NCBI GenBank assembly: GCA_946185285.1
Contig: CAMHIS010000001.1
Location: forward strand, 1 to 43,967
From: an uncultured Prevotellaceae bacterium
Lineage (GTDB): Bacteria > Bacteroidota > Bacteroidia > Bacteroidales > Bacteroidaceae
Direction of reading: 5' to 3'
Length of the DNA: 43,967 bases
Shown: positions 26,601 through 32,826 of the stretch, piece after piece
Numbering within the stretch: the stretch's first letter is position 1
Layout: every line of letters starts with the position of its first letter
Translations under genes and position numbers: made by a program
The notes under the pieces: model-generated
Databases searched by the model: none
The model's input: only the letters and a program-made list of their open reading frames with translations
Told to the model about the DNA's origin: nothing

Positions 26601-28071
26601 TACAGGTCAGTACGTTGATGACTTCCGTGCATTCTTCGAGTACATCGGTTGGGATACGAATCCTGTGGCAGGTACGGGTACTAACATTTATAATAACCCG
26701 ACTTCTATTGCAAAGAAACCAGACACAAATGGTAATATAATTGCCTCCAGTGGTCTTCAATATGATGGTACTAATACAACGCCCGTCAGTGTCCGCATTA
26801 CTGATGTGTCAGATTCGCTGAACCTGAAGGCTGAGATTACTTACATTGACAATATTAATGATGGAACTGTGACTGCATGTGATCCTACGAAGGAAATTGT
26901 CAAAGTTAAGCCGACATTCCAAATTGCAGCTGGATTAGATAACGGCGCCGCAAGATATTTCACCTTCAACATCGTCGGTGTTCAGGACAATGCCTTCAAG
27001 AATCTGCCCAGGATTCACTGCCTCGACCTGACACAGATTGAGGGTTACACGCCGGATAATCTGACTCGTAGTGAGGATGGTCCGTTCAACTACTATCCCG
27101 TCCAGTCTCTCGTCTATTTCGATGGCACTCAGGGTGCTGATATCACTGGCACGAACTACATCTATAAGAAGGGCACTGACGACTTCCGCTGCGAGGAGCT
27201 GAAGATCTACGATGACATCAAGGGCGACCAGCAGGGCTTCGAAACCGATGCAGACTACATTGGCGGTGGCCACGGCTGGGAGTTCCGTAATATCTACCAG
27301 TTCGTAGCCGACAAGGTGACGAACACCCGTGTCTTCACGGCTGGACAGCACTACACCACCTGTCTGCCCTATAAGCTCCAGATGTCCTCTAACCTGAAGG
27401 CATACACACTCGATGCTGCCTCTGACAATATCTTCGGCTTTAAGCAGTACACTGCCAATGAGTTGGATCAGTTCACACCGTATGTGCTTATTCCATCTAA
27501 GGGTGGCAACCTGCTGAACAATGCTGAGAGCACCGTATGCTATGTGACACCGACTGTCAATCGTGGTTTCATGCCTTTGGATGAGAACAACAACCGTCGC
27601 TATGACTTTGCTACTCCCACAGGTCACATCATGTATGGCTCGACTATCTATATGGGTTGGACCTCACCTTATCCCGTCATCTTCGACCTCTATATCATGC
27701 AAAGTAAAAATATGTGGAAGAGGATACCGTTTGAGAGGTCTTCTACTTATAACAAGGCCTGCATTCTGCCGATGCGTGCATACATCATGCTGCCGACACA
27801 CCCGCAGAACAAGATTAATCCTCCAAGCTACACTACTGAGCAGATTGAAGGATTTATCACAGCCAAAAGTTATGGAAACGGTTCCAGCCGTGAGTATATC
27901 AGAGCAGAGTACACTGACGTCGATGGTGTGGCTGAAGTGAATATCGATGCTAACGACGACTGGACGAACGCTGAGGTCTACGACCTGCAGGGCCGCAAGG
28001 TGGATACCACCAAGTCGACGATGCGCAAGGGTGTCTATATCGTCAACGGACAGAAGCGCATCAGGAAGTAA
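20659..28071 (+). CDS. Giant secreted repeat adhesin with beta-helix and MBG-like domains and T9SS-like tail
   Basis: A 2470-residue secreted protein, signal peptide about 1-22 ending AWA. Residues about 30-350 and 355-670 are two long repeats of a probable beta-helix (YATLQEAFAAVATGQKINLL and YATLAAAFAAVETGGTIKLL starts, GGT-rich turns); a shorter third start (DKFVSLADAFGSVLEGDTIK) is at about 675, and another (SDLQVAVDLAEAGQTVTVLK) near 805. Residues about 1470-1970 contain repeated MBG-like modules ending in phrases such as ADFTILPRDI and LDFTILQDGL. The C-terminus, VYDLQGRKVDTTKSTMRKG then a beta strand ending in IRK, resembles Bacteroidetes type IX secretion or anchoring signals. No enzyme motif was seen; adhesion or matrix function is inferred. 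A strong terminator follows. Confidence 0.75.
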   Translation: MKKSILTFIALLLAGVNTAWADDVAENYDTSVKYATLQEAFAAVATGQKINLLTNVTLAEPLNLELAGKEVRLDLGRYTLTGRTNLKSGKLIIQNGNIAGGSEQALNVYGSATAGAENYSVLSIADDVKVTADVYGVCLFGPTYNAAAGYGAVIDIAGSVSTTGDGKNGAVFVSGNLGKNITGDMKNVITILGNASITSVNDAAIALNGNATVSIESEDVTITGNTAIAIKRGTLNVTGGTIHSTGAEINPPSQYNNGTEMTGAGISMTSSYNQYGDMAVNISGGTVTSDHSVALFKYEYTNKPYTNDATYAVSGGTFSSSVPAEFLASGILIGQNPNGSYSVVAEADAVASIDDTKYATLAAAFAAVETGGTIKLLDDVTLSSALDISLAGKTVTLDLNTKTLTGRTNLKSGNLTIKNGTVAGGAEQALNVYGSATSTTNYSVLTINSDVTVTADVYGVCLFGPTYSSKPGYGAVINIAGTVTTTGDSKNGAVFVSGNLGNNISGDMNNIINITGKVTSSTDAAVALNGNATVNILEGSEITGYTAIAVKRGVLNVEGGTIHATGAEINPPSQYNNGTEMTGAGISMTSSYNQYGDMAVNITGGTVTSDHSVALYKYEYTNKPYTNAATYAVSGGTFSSPVPEEFCADDYLPVKTVDGFGVTQDDYVAEIGTDKFVSLADAFGSVLEGDTIKLLKDVELTKNIYGGRLDRGQAIYMQFGDYTVTKGSYSINLTSTAADARSAEPAANVGGVIVYTDKLTDIFDAADEGEILLVGSTNDANFPYYYQVVSETPDEAIARNEQTGMLFSDLQVAVDLAEAGQTVTVLKDVALATTVNVNKWIIIEGGHHTITAADFKPALKVTGTGDVTINKTKIDTYYENVDVNGYTDGGIAILADDGYSGKLTVDYCHLVTSNRGIDIQKVGAGFSLDVKNDTITGKRADVTDPKTQYINSFNFDPYQTARGINFSNATVALNAKVENTLIQGLAYALNISNTGSQVKLDVLDCTFYGRGGVNVHGSSNVVNLDHITVNGLNNQLGGKTETFACIVEDSVAKYNDYNLKDVRAKATVLAGQEHETNATEMFIDLRGSDATVKIKGNSGYDIDAEDRDRVGFMNDAEMQRLLDPSANNRIFFDDQSKEYFTYWFEKITPWPNAFDAQNRNVRLDIKDELDAIIGLHQVVPIYPVVQVTIDTEDPSDPNNVIPLDFYYDSLAKAINGEFFENGAYVIILDNITMDEDITPDLKRGDFFTLMDDNNNTRTITPGDYKIYLNPLVTVFCDFANGASLFAPSDTVNTTVLKQVETDDLGGTTTSYTAANVYWANDVNDIPAWGQYYLFDELFTNDDEAMIAIWPETYTRLEMNLKLERDLKFPDAIDDDSDTSDPSRKMADENNGNRYWIDFSTFKIDKGDYSIALEVGDTVYTTVTTDIFSSANPAYYVTYDAVDSTKVKENGDNVSFKYRYYLMKDGLAVTVDPATFCGDRLTPTFQVKKKDPATDTWKVVNGITKADYDALVSSANPDLTGIDYYWYLVPPVSADDDSTYVSAKTYHGALVIEGITFQGTRKADFTILPRDIKDVVVKDSTNILKWRAEGYTPAQIADTLLLVYNCLTHNSDTLLTKYNATTKKGDYLISVADGPEAGGKYLEVDTYSQVITVTAVEGGNYTGSLKLDFTILQDGLIDISKCMVVSDATYTSDPLPPLKSRLKVILKDPATGTETVVDSAAYTLEVHGAPESYINAQTYSNAITIKGKSSYVPSGSPDGTPAVKGYYGSLDADYVIKQRDLADSLDVKDENDNQGKVILEAYAGADKPATTPATIYLKWTGKELVPVINGTTDNNINLILKAKEDSVPNVTPGDVEWKLIPADYSYTIEPAPMVDPGIYKVIFTGRGNFTGMREVNVMVLKDINELADNIKMPYQIIPDNLALTPSQMKGIEVKDGNKVLVENEEYTLVIKGGKPGQIFDETTPIYVKGKYYAYFYGKEPYYTGQYVDDFRAFFEYIGWDTNPVAGTGTNIYNNPTSIAKKPDTNGNIIASSGLQYDGTNTTPVSVRITDVSDSLNLKAEITYIDNINDGTVTACDPTKEIVKVKPTFQIAAGLDNGAARYFTFNIVGVQDNAFKNLPRIHCLDLTQIEGYTPDNLTRSEDGPFNYYPVQSLVYFDGTQGADITGTNYIYKKGTDDFRCEELKIYDDIKGDQQGFETDADYIGGGHGWEFRNIYQFVADKVTNTRVFTAGQHYTTCLPYKLQMSSNLKAYTLDAASDNIFGFKQYTANELDQFTPYVLIPSKGGNLLNNAESTVCYVTPTVNRGFMPLDENNNRRYDFATPTGHIMYGSTIYMGWTSPYPVIFDLYIMQSKNMWKRIPFERSSTYNKACILPMRAYIMLPTHPQNKINPPSYTTEQIEGFITAKSYGNGSSREYIRAEYTDVDGVAEVNIDANDDWTNAEVYDLQGRKVDTTKSTMRKGVYIVNGQKRIRK
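21400..22574. repeat. Near-identical 215-bp blocks inside the adhesin gene
   Basis: Positions 21400-21614 and 22360-22574 (offset exactly 960 bp) differ at only a handful of positions, with the first 105 bases identical, whereas the flanking parts of the same two protein repeats have drifted widely at synonymous sites. The pattern suggests local gene conversion. Confidence 0.85.
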
Positions 28072-28077
28072 AGGATG

Positions 28078-28096
28078 GCTGCCACGGGGTGGCAGC
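28078..28096. repeat. REP palindrome, copy A (upstream of RAYT gene)
   Basis: GCTGCCACGGGGTGGCAGC: 8-bp perfect stem with a 3-base loop, followed by ATGGAGAG. It starts 6 bp after the adhesin stop codon. Same unit and orientation as copies B-E. Confidence 0.9.
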
Positions 28097-28134
28097 ATGG
28101 AGAGACAAAGAAACAAAGAAACAATAACAACGGG

Positions 28135-28172
28135 AACGACGGCGGTACTGAAAAGTACCGCCGTCGTTTTTT
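28135..28172 (+). terminator. Strong intrinsic terminator of the adhesin gene
   Basis: Perfect 15-bp stem (28135-28149 with 28154-28168), GAAA tetraloop, then a run of six T (28167-28172). It ends 13 bp before the RAYT start codon, so the RAYT gene should be poorly transcribed from upstream. Confidence 0.93.
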
Positions 28173-28185
28173 AAGGAGCAGAGAT

Positions 28186-29319
28186 ATGGACGAAGAAACA
28201 TTCCTGAAGCACAAGCCCTTTGCAGGGGCGGCAAAGCCGTCGATGATGCGGCGGCGCATCGGGCATGACTATGCCTCGCGGTGTGTCTATCTGGTGACGA
28301 TGACCACCGAGGGGCGGCGGCCTTTGCTGGGGACGCTCGTCGGCAGGGCCGACGCGCCTGCCGGCAGTGCTGATGCGCCGCATGTGGTGCTGACGCCCCT
28401 CGGTGAGCGCGTGAGACAGGCCTGGATGAATAATGAGACGTATTACCCGGGGGTGCGCGTCCTGGCGACGATGGTGATGCCCGACCATCTGCATGGTATC
28501 CTCTTCTTCAAGGAGGCAGGGAAGGTGGATCTTGGGAAGGTCATCAGGGGCTTCAAGGCGGGCTGTAACAAGGCGTATCGGGAGATAATGGGGCTGCCAC
28601 GGGGTGGCAGCATAGACGGACAGGGACTGCCACGGGGTGGCAGCATAGAGGGACAGGGACTGCCACGGGGTGGCAACATAGAGGGACGAGGGCGGACTGT
28701 CGGCTATGATGACACCACGTGTCATCAATCAGCGGGAGGCGGCGAGAAGAGGGACCGGGAGCATGGGATGCTCTGGGCGCCGGAATATAACGACCATATA
28801 CTGGAAGGGGCGGGCGAACTGGAACGGTGGCGCAACTACCTGCGCGACAACCCGCGACGACTGGCAGTAAGACGTGAGCATCCGGAGTTCTTCCGCGTGA
28901 CCTTTAACCTGACCATGGCGGGACGTACTTACTCGGCCATCGGAAACAGGTTCCTGCTCGACTATCCGAGGAAGATGGAGGTGCAGTGCTCACGGCGACT
29001 GACGAAGGAGGAGATAGAAGCGGTGGTGAACGAGAAACTGGCCATGGCGCGCGAGGGGGTGGTGCTGGTGTCGCCGAGGATTTCGGAGGGGGAGAAGGCA
29101 GTTATGGATGCGGCCTTGGAGGCGCGACTGCCGCTGGTGTTTCTGTCGCCTCGGGGGTTCAATGAGTATTCGAGGCCGGGGCATCGGTATTATGAGGCGT
29201 GCGCGGAGGGGCGGTTCCTGATTCTTGCGCCTTGGCCGTATCAGAACAGGGAGACGCCGCTGACGCGGCAGATGTGCCTTGAGCTGAACGCAATGGCAAG
29301 GGAGATTTGCGGGGAGTAA
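28186..29319 (+). CDS. REP-associated tyrosine transposase (RAYT) fused to a Rossmann-like C-terminal domain
   Basis: Single-strand DNA transposase of the Y1/IS200-like HUH group that typically mobilises REP hairpins. The 377-residue frame starts at 28186 after a good AAGGAG ribosome site (28173-28178). Residues 32-40 (RCVYLVTMT) begin the fold; the HUH motif is H101-L-H103 in MVMPDHLHGILFF, and Y131 in GFKAGCNKAYRE is in the right place for the nucleophile; WAPEYNDHIL and ELERWRNYLRDNP (about 197-222) complete the family pattern. Residues 136-168 are three 11-residue repeats (GLPRGGSIEGQ type) made by REP palindromes in frame. Residues about 265-377 (VLVSPRISEGEKAVMDAALE, ACAEGRFLILAPW, TRQMCLELNAMA) resemble a DprA/LOG-type Rossmann domain, an inference. 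An upstream in-frame ATG at 28075 was rejected because translation would cross the terminator. Confidence 0.85.
   Translation: MDEETFLKHKPFAGAAKPSMMRRRIGHDYASRCVYLVTMTTEGRRPLLGTLVGRADAPAGSADAPHVVLTPLGERVRQAWMNNETYYPGVRVLATMVMPDHLHGILFFKEAGKVDLGKVIRGFKAGCNKAYREIMGLPRGGSIDGQGLPRGGSIEGQGLPRGGNIEGRGRTVGYDDTTCHQSAGGGEKRDREHGMLWAPEYNDHILEGAGELERWRNYLRDNPRRLAVRREHPEFFRVTFNLTMAGRTYSAIGNRFLLDYPRKMEVQCSRRLTKEEIEAVVNEKLAMAREGVVLVSPRISEGEKAVMDAALEARLPLVFLSPRGFNEYSRPGHRYYEACAEGRFLILAPWPYQNRETPLTRQMCLELNAMAREICGE
28593..28677. repeat. REP palindromes, copies B, C and D inside the RAYT gene
   Basis: Three copies at 28593-28611, 28626-28644 and 28659-28677, exactly 33 bp apart, keep the reading frame. B is a full 8-bp stem; C loses the outer pair, D the two outer pairs. 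Each is followed by CATAGA or ACATAGA. Confidence 0.92.
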
Positions 29320-29321
29320 GG

Positions 29322-29340
29322 GCTGCCACGGGGTGGCAGC
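29322..29340. repeat. REP palindrome, copy E (downstream of RAYT gene)
   Basis: The same 19-base palindrome as copy A, two bases after the RAYT stop codon and followed by ATGGAGG. It lies between the convergent RAYT and lipoprotein genes and with copy A brackets the transposase gene in the same orientation. Confidence 0.9.
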
Positions 29341-29362
29341 ATGGAGGAACGTTGAGGGGGGA

Positions 29363-29785
29363 TTAGCGCATGCGCCAGCGGCCGTCGTGGCAGGACATGG
29401 GGACGACGATTTCTTCGTCGGTGCTATCGGAGAAGCAGAGGACGAGGAGGACGGTGGTGTAGTCAGCGAGGGTGTCGTGACGGGCACTGCTGATGCGGAC
29501 GTCGCGGATGCCGCCGTGGACTCGCTCCTGCTGGTCCATGAACTGACGGTAGCCCGCGAGCAACTGCTCGCGGTAGTCGTCGGGAAGGCTGTCAGCCCCA
29601 GCCCTACCCTCAAGGAACTGTTCGTACTCGCCCGCCATCAGGTGGCGGTAGTAGCCTTCGGCAGCCAGCGCTGCCAGCTCCTCGGGCGTTGGTGAGGAGC
29701 AGGCTGTGAGAACGGCGAAGGCGGCGAGGAGGATGGGGGCGATGGGCAGGATGGGCAATTTGGGCAGGATGGGCAATTTGGGCAT
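29363..29785 (-). CDS. Small lipoprotein, probably NTF2-like fold
   Basis: A 140-residue lipoprotein with signal peptide and lipobox VLTAC (cysteine near 29). The rest (AEGYYRHLMAGEYEQFLEG...DYREQLLAGYRQFMDQQE...VLLVLCFSDSTDEEIVVPMSCHDGRWRM) has the helix-helix-strand pattern of DUF4878/NTF2-like Bacteroidales lipoproteins; function unknown. The signal peptide contains an exact duplication of PKLPIL caused by an 18-bp tandem repeat, so the start region varies; other in-frame methionines are not available downstream before the hydrophobic part. It follows der by 6 bp, being the last gene of the DUF177-der operon, and converges on the RAYT gene. Confidence 0.7.
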   Translation of the reverse strand: MPKLPILPKLPILPIAPILLAAFAVLTACSSPTPEELAALAAEGYYRHLMAGEYEQFLEGRAGADSLPDDYREQLLAGYRQFMDQQERVHGGIRDVRISSARHDTLADYTTVLLVLCFSDSTDEEIVVPMSCHDGRWRMR

Positions 29786-29791
29786 TAGGGG

Positions 29792-31105
29792 CTATTTCTG
29801 ACGGATGAAGACGTTGATAGGTGTGCCGGTGAGGGGCCAGTTCTCGCGGATCTTGTTTTCGAGGAAGCGCTTGTATGGCTCCTTGACGTACTGGGGGAGG
29901 TTGGCGTAGAAGACGAAGGTTGGAATCTGCGTGTCGGGCACCTGGCTGACGTACTTGATCTTGATATACTTCCCCTTGACCGATGGAGGCGGGGTCTGCT
30001 CTATGAGGGGAAGCATGACTTCATTGAGCTTCGTCGTGCCAATTCGTGCCTTTCTGTGCAGATAGACTTCCTTGGCGGTCTCCAGGACCTTGAAAATGCG
30101 CTGTTTTGTGACCGCTGACGCAAAGATGATGGGGAAGTCGGTAAATGGTGCCATGCGCTCTCTGATGGCCGCCTCAAAGGTCTTTATTGCGATTTGCGAC
30201 TTGTCCTCGACAAGGTCCCACTTGTTTACCACGACGACGAGGCTCTTGTCGTTCTTCTGGATGAGCTGGAAGATGTTCATATCCTGCGCCTCGATGCCTC
30301 GGGTGGCGTCGATCATGAGTATACAGACGTCGCTGTTCTCGATGGCGCGTATGCTGCGCATGACGCTGTAGAACTCCAGGTCCTCGCTGACCTTGTTCTT
30401 GCGGCGGATGCCGGCGGTGTCGACGAGGTAGAAGTCGAAGCCGAACTTGTCGTAGCGTGTGTAGATGCTGTCGCGCGTCGTGCCTGCGATGTCGGTGACG
30501 ATGTTTCGCTCCTCGCCAATGAATGCGTTGATAAGACTCGATTTCCCGGCGTTTGGCCGGCCGACGACGGCGAATCGTGGGATGCTGTTGTCGACGGGGG
30601 AACCGTCGACCGCTGGTAGCAGTTGCAGAACCTTGTCGAGCAGGTCGCCTGTACCGCTTCCTGTCGCAGCGCTGATGCAGTAAGGGTCGCCTAATCCGAG
30701 GTTGTAGAAGTCGTACTGGCCGTAGAGGTCCTTGCCGTCGTCTGCCTTGTTGGCCACGAGCAGCACCGGTAGTTTGGCGCGTCGCAGAATCTGTGCCACG
30801 TCCATGTCCCAGTCTGTGACTCCGTTCTTGATGTCGCAGAGGAAGAGTACGAGGTCGGCCTCCTCTGTTGCGATGATGACCTGCTTTCGGATTTCCTCCT
30901 CGAAGATGTCGTCTGAGTTGACCACCCACCCGCCTGTATCTACGACTGAGAACTCCCGTCCGCACCATTCGCACTTGCCGTACTGACGGTCGCGCGTGGT
31001 GCCGGCCTCGTCGCTGACGATGGCCTGGCGTGAGTTTGTCAGGCGGTTGAAGAGCGTTGACTTGCCTACATTGGGACGTCCCACGATGGCTACTAAGTTA
31101 CCCAT
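29792..31105 (-). CDS. der: Ribosome assembly GTPase Der
   Basis: Double-GTPase needed for 50S subunit maturation. Two complete G domains are visible: [12 protein letters not shown] and NKAD in the first (about 8-150), [12 protein letters not shown] and NKWD in the second (about 180-350), followed by the C-terminal KH-like domain ([38 protein letters not shown]). The 437-residue length is normal. It is 13 bp downstream of the barrel protein gene and 6 bp upstream of the small lipoprotein, and belongs with era in one ribosome-biogenesis-rich operon. Confidence 0.97.
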   Translation of the reverse strand: MGNLVAIVGRPNVGKSTLFNRLTNSRQAIVSDEAGTTRDRQYGKCEWCGREFSVVDTGGWVVNSDDIFEEEIRKQVIIATEEADLVLFLCDIKNGVTDWDMDVAQILRRAKLPVLLVANKADDGKDLYGQYDFYNLGLGDPYCISAATGSGTGDLLDKVLQLLPAVDGSPVDNSIPRFAVVGRPNAGKSSLINAFIGEERNIVTDIAGTTRDSIYTRYDKFGFDFYLVDTAGIRRKNKVSEDLEFYSVMRSIRAIENSDVCILMIDATRGIEAQDMNIFQLIQKNDKSLVVVVNKWDLVEDKSQIAIKTFEAAIRERMAPFTDFPIIFASAVTKQRIFKVLETAKEVYLHRKARIGTTKLNEVMLPLIEQTPPPSVKGKYIKIKYVSQVPDTQIPTFVFYANLPQYVKEPYKRFLENKIRENWPLTGTPINVFIRQK

Positions 31106-31118
31106 ATATGATCCTCCT

Positions 31119-31745
31119 TTAATCTACTAATTGTAATTTATAGCCCAGCGACAGCATGAAGCAGCGGTTATAGAAGGCGTCGCCCACATTCATCACCTTG
31201 ATGAGTCCCCAGTTGTAACGTGCGTCGAGCACGAAGTTCTTATACTCGTAAGACACCCCCACGGGAATAGAGAGGTCAAATTTGCTGACCTTGATATCCT
31301 CATCCAACAATACGCTTCCCAGCTTGTACAACTCGTCCAAATCGATGGTTCTATCGTCGAACTTTGCCTTGGCCCGCATCTTGAAGCCCGGCTGAATACC
31401 AGCCTTCACGGCCAGTCCGGGCAGCACGTAGTAGCTGGCAAGGATGGGCACATGCACATAGTCCAAATCGACCGTGTACTTGTTTTGCCCATTGTATTCG
31501 TCCCAGAAGTCGTACTTGGCGCCCTGGTTCGACAGTATGGCGCCGAGGCCCAGACTGAAGTTGTCAGTAACCATATACTCTGCCTCCAAGCCGAAGTGCA
31601 GGTCAGTAATGGACTTGTCGGCATCCGAGAGCGTAGCAATGTTCATACCCACCTTGGGCTTCACTGTAAAGTCGCCCTCCTCATACTGTGCCATCGCGAC
31701 AACCGTTGTCAGCAGGACGGCAGTTAAAATCATTAGTCTTTTCAT
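31119..31745 (-). CDS. Outer membrane beta-barrel protein (PF13568-like)
   Basis: A 208-residue protein with signal peptide ([20 protein letters not shown]) followed by [13 protein letters not shown] and repeated amphipathic strands with aromatic belts ([55 protein letters not shown], ending [10 protein letters not shown]). This is the common Bacteroidetes porin-family barrel pattern. Role unknown. Embedded between era (12 bp upstream) and der (13 bp downstream), so co-transcribed with housekeeping genes. Confidence 0.8.
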   Translation of the reverse strand: MKRLMILTAVLLTTVVAMAQYEEGDFTVKPKVGMNIATLSDADKSITDLHFGLEAEYMVTDNFSLGLGAILSNQGAKYDFWDEYNGQNKYTVDLDYVHVPILASYYVLPGLAVKAGIQPGFKMRAKAKFDDRTIDLDELYKLGSVLLDEDIKVSKFDLSIPVGVSYEYKNFVLDARYNWGLIKVMNVGDAFYNRCFMLSLGYKLQLVD

Positions 31746-31757
31746 AAGCTTTAGTTT

Positions 31758-32741
31758 TTATTCCGGGTTATAGCCGAAGTTATCGAGTTCTTTCTTTGAC
31801 GACCGCCAGTCCTTGTCGACCTTGACGAATATCTCTAAATAGATGTGCTTGTCGAAGAACTTCTCCAGTGCCTTGCGTGCCTCGGTGGACACCTTCTTCA
31901 GTGCCACGCCCTGATGGCCGATGATGATTCCCTTCTGCGAGTCGCGCTCCACGTAGATGATGGCATTGATGTGTATCTGGCGGTCGTCCTCCTTAAAGCG
32001 CTCGACGACAACCTCAACGGAGTAGGGTATCTCCTTGTCGTAGTAAAGGAGTATCTTCTCGCGTATTATCTCCGATACGAAGAAGCGGGCAGGCTTGTCC
32101 GTCAGCTGGTCCTTGTCGAAGAAGGCCGGACTCTCGGGCAGCAGTTCCTGGATGCGCTTCAGCAGCATGTCCACACCGAACTTGTTCTTCGCCGAAATAG
32201 GCAGGATTTCGGCATTGGGAAGAAGTGCGTGCCAGTGCTCGACGATGGCGGCGAGGGCCTCCCCAAGCCCCTCCGAAGGAGGGGGTGTTTGGTTACCTGA
32301 TGAGGGGGTTGCTTCCGGCTTCTTATGTAACTTGACATCCCCTCCTTCGGAGGGGCTTGGGGAGGCTTTCAGGCTATCAATCTTATTGATGAGCAGAATG
32401 ACTGGAATCGTCATCTTCTGCACCTTCTCCAGGAAGTCCATGTTCTTCTCGGGTGTCTCCACCACGTCGGTGACGTAGAGCAGTACGTCGGCATCGGTGA
32501 GTGCCGACTCCGAGAAGGCGAGCATCGACTCCTGCAGCTTGTAGTTGGGCTTCAGTACGCCTGGGGTGTCGCTGAATACTATCTGCATGTCGGGCGTGTT
32601 GACGATGCCCATAATGCGGTGGCGCGTGGTCTGCGCCTTGAATGTCGCAATCGAAATACGCTCACCAACCAGTTGGTTCATGAGCGTACTTTTACCTACA
32701 TTGGGGTTCCCGACAATGTTTACGAATCCTGCCTTATGCAT
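31758..32741 (-). CDS. era: GTPase Era with an in-frame palindromic insertion
   Basis: Essential GTPase that binds 16S rRNA and helps mature the 30S subunit. Motifs: G1 GNPNVGKS (11-18), TT of G2 at 38-39, G3 DTPG (58-61), G4 NKID (119-122), and the C-terminal KH domain with GIIIGHQGVALKKV. At 327 residues it is about 30 longer than usual. The excess is a low-complexity stretch at about 126-162 (ASPSPSEGG...TPPPSEGLGE), encoded by a 110-bp inverted-repeat element, which follows G4 by only three residues. The frame is intact on both sides, so the protein is predicted to be made and functional, with a disordered surface loop. It is preceded by a different inverted repeat in the fabH-era gap. 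Confidence 0.95.
   Translation of the reverse strand: MHKAGFVNIVGNPNVGKSTLMNQLVGERISIATFKAQTTRHRIMGIVNTPDMQIVFSDTPGVLKPNYKLQESMLAFSESALTDADVLLYVTDVVETPEKNMDFLEKVQKMTIPVILLINKIDSLKASPSPSEGGDVKLHKKPEATPSSGNQTPPPSEGLGEALAAIVEHWHALLPNAEILPISAKNKFGVDMLLKRIQELLPESPAFFDKDQLTDKPARFFVSEIIREKILLYYDKEIPYSVEVVVERFKEDDRQIHINAIIYVERDSQKGIIIGHQGVALKKVSTEARKALEKFFDKHIYLEIFVKVDKDWRSSKKELDNFGYNPE
32257..32366. mobile_element. Palindromic element inserted within era
   Basis: Perfect 28-bp inverted arms (32257-32284 and 32339-32366) enclose a 54-bp spacer. Each arm contains its own smaller palindrome, CCCCTCC-GAA-GGAGGGG, followed by CTTGGGGAGGC on the outer side. It encodes about 37 residues of Era in frame. 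No target duplication could be fixed by eye. Confidence 0.85.
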
Positions 32742-32756
32742 ATCTTCTGTTTTTTA

Positions 32757-32821
32757 GGCACGGATTACACGGATGGGCACTGCTCTTTTATAAGCGCGTG
32801 ACTGTCCGCGTAATCCGTGTC
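32757..32821. repeat. GGCACGGA-type inverted repeat in the fabH-era gap
   Basis: Arms 32757-32773 and 32805-32821 match at 15 of 17 positions (GGCACGGATTACACGGA). The right arm ends 6 bp before the fabH stop codon. Same core as the lptB/mlaE element. Confidence 0.8.
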
Positions 32822-32826
32822 AAATG

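Noticed and set aside
28075..28185. Earlier start for the RAYT gene directly overlapping the adhesin stop
   Set aside because: The extra 37 codons cross a strong intrinsic terminator and a REP hairpin; a good ribosome site precedes the start at 28186.
32257..32366. Extra sequence in era considered as a frameshift or pseudogene
   Set aside because: The frame is open through the insert and all G motifs and the KH domain are intact on both sides.
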